Part shown: positions 23,236 through 26,412 of the stretch, one piece after another
Position numbering within the stretch: position 1 is the stretch's first letter
Layout of the letters: every line of letters starts with the position of its first letter
Source: a virus
IMG/VR virus record: IMGVR_UViG_3300042691_014481
Span: 1-26,412 of that record
Direction: 5' to 3' (one strand)
Length of the DNA: 26,412 bases
Made by a program: the position numbers and the translations under genes
Notes under the pieces: model-generated
What the model saw: only the letters and a program-made list of their open reading frames with translations
Told to the model about the DNA's origin: nothing
Database searches by the model: none

Positions 23236-24411
23236 TTAAAGTTTGTTATAATATGCACTCATACAAGTTTCTATTGGTATATTACAACTTGCATTTAATT
23301 CAGATGTTATTTGTAGAATATCTGTAGAATACCATGGCATACCATAAATCTTACCATTTGGTGCTAGAACTCCTCCAATCCATTTATTACCATCTGATAA
23401 AGTAGCTCCCATTGCACTTCGGGTTGCAGTTCCTGCAACCGGATCTATAATAAGAATATCTGTAGAATTACGTGGAATACCATAAATTTTACCATTTGGT
23501 GCTAGAACTCCTCCCTGCCATTTAGCACCACCTGTTAAATCAGCACCCATTGCACTTCTGGTAGCAGTACCTTCAACTGGGTCTATAATAAGAATATCTG
23601 TAGAATTCCATGGAATACCATAAATCTTACCATTTGGTGCTAGAACTCCTCCATGCCATTTAGAAGAACCTGTTAAATCAGCACCCATTGCACTTCTTGT
23701 AGCAGTACCTGCAACTGGGTCTATAATAAGGATATCTGTAGAACCATATGGAATACCATAAATTTTACCATTTGGTGCTAAGACTCCTCCAATCCATTTA
23801 TCACCACCACTAGGTAAAGTAGCTCCCATTGCACTTCCGGTAGCAGTACCTGCAACCGGATCGATAATAAGAATAACTGTAGAACTAAATGGAATACCAT
23901 AAATCTTACCATTTGGTGCTAGTACACCTCCAAACCATTTAAGAGTACCAGATAAAGTAGCTTCCATATTACTTCTGGTAGCAGTACCTGCAACTGGATC
24001 AATAATTAAAATGTCTGTGGAATAATTTGGCATACCATAAATCTTACCATTTGGTGCTAGAACTCCTCCCTGCCATTTAAGAGTACCAGTTAAATCAGCA
24101 CCCATATTGCTTCTTGTTGCAGTACCTGCAACTGGATCTATTATTAAAATATCAGTAGAACTATAAGGAATACCATAAATCTTACCATTTGGTGCTAGTA
24201 CACCTCCAAACCATTTAGCACTACCTGTTAAAGTAGCTCCCATATTGCTTCTTGTTGCAGAAGCAGTAGGGAATTGAGTGAATAAATCATTTCTAAATGT
24301 ACCCAATGTGATATTATTATTAGCTGTTCCAGTGTTTTCAGCAGTAGGAATTAAACCATCCAAAGACGGATTTATTGCAACGGGTAATTGTGAAATTTTT
24401 AAATCTGGCAT
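23236..24411 (-). CDS. Seven-repeat beta-propeller fibre protein (third of three paralogues)
   Basis: A 391-residue protein. Residues 1-51 form the anchor domain (ISQLPVAINPSLDGLIPT... LGTFRNDLF). Residues 52-374 are seven repeats of 46 residues (the fourth has 47). Their framework is TRSxMGAxLxGxxKWxGG, then VLAPNGKIYGIP, then xxSTDILIIDPVAGT. The seventh ends ILQIT instead of ILIIDP. A conserved tail, NIPIETCMSAYYNK, closes the protein. Seven units with a PNGxxY core suggest a seven-bladed propeller, comparable in repeat length with tachylectin-2 (about 47 residues, sugar-binding). Variation is concentrated after KW (F,Q,F,I,H,Q,I) and after IP/MP. It is probably a receptor-binding fibre protein, cotranscribed with the 387-residue paralogue 2 bases upstream. 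Confidence 0.75.
   Translation of the reverse strand: MPDLKISQLPVAINPSLDGLIPTAENTGTANNNITLGTFRNDLFTQFPTASATRSNMGATLTGSAKWFGGVLAPNGKIYGIPYSSTDILIIDPVAGTATRSNMGADLTGTLKWQGGVLAPNGKIYGMPNYSTDILIIDPVAGTATRSNMEATLSGTLKWFGGVLAPNGKIYGIPFSSTVILIIDPVAGTATGSAMGATLPSGGDKWIGGVLAPNGKIYGIPYGSTDILIIDPVAGTATRSAMGADLTGSSKWHGGVLAPNGKIYGIPWNSTDILIIDPVEGTATRSAMGADLTGGAKWQGGVLAPNGKIYGIPRNSTDILIIDPVAGTATRSAMGATLSDGNKWIGGVLAPNGKIYGMPWYSTDILQITSELNASCNIPIETCMSAYYNKL
23290..24258 (-). repeat. Seven tandem ~138-bp repeats within the propeller gene
   Basis: Direct repeats coding for the blades of the 391-residue protein. The segment for LAPNGKIYGIP and the segment for ILIIDPVAGT are nearly identical in DNA between units, which makes recombination between units likely. 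Confidence 0.9.
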
Positions 24412-24413
24412 AA

Positions 24414-25577
24414 TTAATTTTTATTATAATAAGAACTTAAACATATATCAATTGGGATATATGTTGTTTGACTAAATTCTGGTGTTATTTGTAAAATATC
24501 TGTACTATCATAAGGTATTCCATAAATCTTACCATTTGATGATATGATACCACCGACCCATTTACCAATACCAGTTAAATCAGAACCCATATTGCTTATA
24601 GTTGCTGTATTTGCAATTGCATCTATAATTAAAATATCTGTACTACTAAATGGTATCCCATATATTTTACCATTTGGTGTTAGTACTCCACCGACCCATT
24701 TATTAGAACCAGTTAAAGTAGCACCCATTGTACTTCTGGTTGCGGTATTATTAATTGGATCAATAATTAAAATATCTGTACTACTATAAGGTATCCCATA
24801 AATTTTACCATTAGAAGCCAAAACACCTCCATTATTCCATTTAGCAGTACCAGTTAAAGTAGCACCCATTGTACTTCTGGTTGCGGTATTATTAATTGGA
24901 TCAATAATTAAAATATCCGTAGCACTATAAGGTATCCCATAAATTTTACCATTTGGTGCTAGTACTCCACCTAACCAGTTATCATTTCCACTTAAATTAG
25001 CACCCATTGTGCTTCTTGTTGCAGTGTTCGAAACTGGATCAATAATTAAAATATCTGTAGAATCGCAAGGTATCCCATATATTTTACCATTTGATGCTAG
25101 GACTCCACTAATCCATTTATCAGAACCGCTTAAATTAGCACCCATTGTACTTCTGGTTGCAGTATTAGTAATTGGATCAATAATCAATATGTCTTCAGAG
25201 TCTCTAGGTATTCCATAAATTTTACCATTTTGTGCTAGGACACCACCAATCCATTTATCGGTACCAGTTAAATTTGCACCCATTGTACTTCTGGTTGCAG
25301 TATTAGCAATTGGATCAATAATTAAAATATCTTCAGATTCTCTAGGAATACCATAAATTTTACCATTTGGTGCTAGGCAGCTTCCAAACCATTTAACAGT
25401 ACCAGTTAAAGTAGCACCCATTGTACTTCTTGTTGAACTTGTACTTTCTTGTAAAGTAAAAAAATTATATTTTAAATTTGCAAGAGATGCTGTTTTGGTA
25501 ACACCGTCATTAACAACAATAACTCTATCATCAAGAGTCGGGTTATTTATAGCACTTAATGAAGCAATTGTTACCAT
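24414..25577 (-). CDS. Seven-repeat beta-propeller fibre protein (second paralogue)
   Basis: A 387-residue protein with the same plan as its downstream neighbour. Residues 1-48 are an anchor (IASLSAINNPTLDDRVIVVN... SLANLKYNFF), related in pattern but not in residues to that of the neighbour. Residues 49-371 are seven ~46-residue repeats, one with an extra Asn (KWNNGG). The closing blade again has ILQIT and the tail reads TYIPIDICLSSYYNK. Its repeats use ITNT/NNTA linkers rather than VAGT, so the repeats within this gene resemble each other more than those of the neighbour, a sign of homogenisation within the gene. Post-IP residues are RE, RD, CD, YS, YS, FS and YD. It is followed by the third paralogue after 2 bases. 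Confidence 0.75.
   Translation of the reverse strand: MVTIASLSAINNPTLDDRVIVVNDGVTKTASLANLKYNFFTLQESTSSTRSTMGATLTGTVKWFGSCLAPNGKIYGIPRESEDILIIDPIANTATRSTMGANLTGTDKWIGGVLAQNGKIYGIPRDSEDILIIDPITNTATRSTMGANLSGSDKWISGVLASNGKIYGIPCDSTDILIIDPVSNTATRSTMGANLSGNDNWLGGVLAPNGKIYGIPYSATDILIIDPINNTATRSTMGATLTGTAKWNNGGVLASNGKIYGIPYSSTDILIIDPINNTATRSTMGATLTGSNKWVGGVLTPNGKIYGIPFSSTDILIIDAIANTATISNMGSDLTGIGKWVGGIISSNGKIYGIPYDSTDILQITPEFSQTTYIPIDICLSSYYNKN
24465..25433 (-). repeat. Seven tandem ~138-bp repeats within the second propeller gene
   Basis: Direct repeats encoding the seven blades of the 387-residue protein. Two adjacent units (about 24705-24770 and 24847-24912) share a long identical stretch over the GTxxLTGT and ILIIDPINNTA coding parts, consistent with recent duplication or conversion. 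Confidence 0.9.
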
Positions 25578-25585
25578 ACCTTAAA

Positions 25586-25762
25586 TTAAACTGCTTTTAA
25601 TATCCAAGCATTGTTTTCCCAATAAGGAAAATTAACATCTTGTTCATAATTCGGGCATGGCTCTGTTGTACATCCTACAGTTTCTGTATCATAAAAGGGA
25701 GTTCCAGAACCTGCAAATTTTCCAGTTTCTTTCTCGTAGCAATAATATATTGTTTGTTCCAT
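25586..25762 (-). CDS. Small tail-fibre-assembly-like protein, 58 aa
   Basis: An ATG at 25762 opens a 58-codon frame ending in TAA at 25588-25586. It fills the gap between two propeller genes with 8 bases downstream and 12 upstream. The protein has an IYYCYEKETGKFAGSG segment (5-20), a TTEPCP turn (32-37) and a FPYWENNAWIL end (46-56). This is the YxYdxxTGxfxG ... TT.xPP ... W....W.. layout found at the N-terminus of phage fibre-assembly proteins. Three cysteines (C8, C31, C36) are unusual for its size. It may be a helper or a small subunit of the propeller fibres. Confidence 0.6.
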   Translation of the reverse strand: MEQTIYYCYEKETGKFAGSGTPFYDTETVGCTTEPCPNYEQDVNFPYWENNAWILKAV

Positions 25763-25767
25763 AAAAA

Positions 25768-25775
25768 TATTTATT
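25768..25775 (-). promoter_or_regulatory. Weak late-promoter-like box AATAAATA
   Basis: Seven of eight matches to TATAAATA on the minus strand, 6 bases before the ATG at 25762 and touching the stop codon of the upstream propeller gene. The same variant occurs at 20406-20413 before the 264-residue gene. Either may be chance in A/T-rich leaders. Confidence 0.2.
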
Positions 25776-26412
25776 TAAAATTTATTGTAATATGCACTAA
25801 TACATCTTTCAATTGGTATATTAACAGCAGATGTATTTAATTCTGGTGTTATTTGTAAAATATTTGTAGTCTCGATCGGCATACCGTAAATTTTACCATT
25901 TGGTGCTAGTACCCCTCCGGCCCATGTATTAGTATCAGGTAAACTAGCACCCATGTTACTTCTTGTTGCAGTACCTGCTACTGGATCTATTATTAAAATA
26001 TTCGAAGAATAATTGGGAATGCCATATATCTTACCATTTGGTGCTAATACTCCTCCGGCCCATTTATTAGTGCCAGTTAAAGTAGCACCCATGGCACTTC
26101 TTGTTGCCGTCCCTGCTATTGGATCTATTATTAGAATATCTGTAGAATTATAAGGAATTCCGTAGATCTTACCATTTGGTGCCAGACCTCCTCCGATCCA
26201 TTTAAGAGTACCAGATAAATCAGCACCCATGTTACTTCTGGTTGCAGTACCTGCTACCGGATCAATAATTAGAATATCTGTAGAATTATAAGGAATTCCA
26301 TAGATATTACCATTTGGTGCTAATACTCCACCATACCATTTACCAGTTAAATCAGCACCCATGTTACTTCTGGTTGCAGTACCTGCTACCGGATCTATTA
26401 TTAAAATATCTG
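25775..26412 (-). CDS. Beta-propeller fibre protein, first paralogue (5' end beyond window)
   Basis: The frame is open to the right edge; the ATG at 26362 is an internal Met of a repeat (SNMGADL), not the start. Visible are the end of one repeat (DILIIDPVAGT) and four full ones, the first of 44 residues because two residues before KW are missing. The last blade has NILQIT and the tail is NIPIERCISAYYNK, as in the two paralogues. Residues after IP/MP are YN, YN, NY and IE, and after W are Y, I, A and A. It is therefore the third and most upstream copy of the propeller family. By analogy it should have about three more repeats and an anchor domain outside the window. Confidence 0.75.
   Translation of the reverse strand, partial: DILIIDPVAGTATRSNMGADLTGKWYGGVLAPNGNIYGIPYNSTDILIIDPVAGTATRSNMGADLSGTLKWIGGGLAPNGKIYGIPYNSTDILIIDPIAGTATRSAMGATLTGTNKWAGGVLAPNGKIYGIPNYSSNILIIDPVAGTATRSNMGASLPDTNTWAGGVLAPNGKIYGMPIETTNILQITPELNTSAVNIPIERCISAYYNKF
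25826..26412 (-). repeat. Tandem ~138-bp repeats within the first propeller gene (partial)
   Basis: Four complete units and part of a fifth, continuing beyond the right edge. One unit is shortened to 132 bases. Units are closer in sequence to those at 23290-24258 (VAGT linkers) than to those of the gene between. Confidence 0.9.

Noticed and set aside
24544-25218. Plus-strand open frames opposite the propeller repeats
   Set aside because: They are repeated because the opposite strand is repeated; their proteins are hydrophobic and low in complexity, as expected of shadows.
26360-26362. ATG at 26362 as the start of the right-hand propeller gene
   Set aside because: The frame continues upstream through ILIIDPVAGTATRSN, the normal previous repeat, so this Met is internal and the gene runs off the window.
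23290-26412. CRISPR array or diversity-generating retroelement as the source of the repeats
   Set aside because: The repeats are coding, contiguous and about 138 bp with no unique spacers, and no reverse transcriptase or template repeat is present in the window.

Overview
This window is a segment of an AT-rich (roughly 30% GC by eye) contractile-tailed phage of the broad T4-like group. The diagnostic genes are a T4 gp61-type primase (2807-3769), a probable gp62-type clamp-loader small subunit (5556-5942), a GroES/gp31-like co-chaperonin (5948-6343), a WYL_2/DUF2693 protein (6336-6722) and a gp15-type tail terminator/sheath stabiliser (8991-10247). Exact T4-type late promoter boxes (TATAAATA) sit just upstream of several minus-strand structural genes. 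No start codon has a convincing Shine-Dalgarno sequence and leaders are short and A/T-rich. This points to a host with SD-independent initiation, with Bacteroidota the most likely guess (inference).

Layout. (1) 1-528, minus: 5' part of a fibre or adhesin with YadA-head-like repeats. (2) 586-3769, plus: two small unknown proteins, a P-loop kinase-like protein, an acidic protein with a possible winged helix, and the primase. The primase start codon lies in the loop of a 15-bp terminator-like hairpin. (3) 3766-4326, minus: a single gene of unknown function behind a late promoter. (4) 4412-10247, plus: a tightly packed operon, mostly with overlapping start/stop codons. It holds a glycosyltransferase, a DUF366-like protein, gp62-like, GroES-like and WYL_2 proteins, an unknown, a zinc-ribbon protein, an XPD/DinG-type helicase and the gp15-like tail protein with an extra C-terminal domain. 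(5) 10240-26412, minus: a 16-kb late structural/adhesion region. In order of transcription it contains three paralogous seven-blade propeller proteins built of ~46-residue repeats, with a 58-residue gene between the first two; an NHL-type propeller protein; a PKD-like protein; an unknown; a 1135-residue LamG protein with a propeller-like insertion; two Cys-rich paralogous fibre proteins; small fibre proteins interleaved with tail-assembly-chaperone-like genes; a conserved Cys-containing phage protein; and a Dps/ferritin-like protein.

The plus operons look like replication, chaperone and nucleotide functions. The minus region looks like a large, modular host-recognition apparatus. The most notable observations are the repeated propeller proteins with a near-constant framework and a few variable positions, the LamG domain interrupted by a propeller, and the promoter/hairpin arrangement at the primase start. 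There is no CRISPR array, tRNA, insertion sequence or reverse transcriptase visible, and no gene-free stretch longer than 300 bases.
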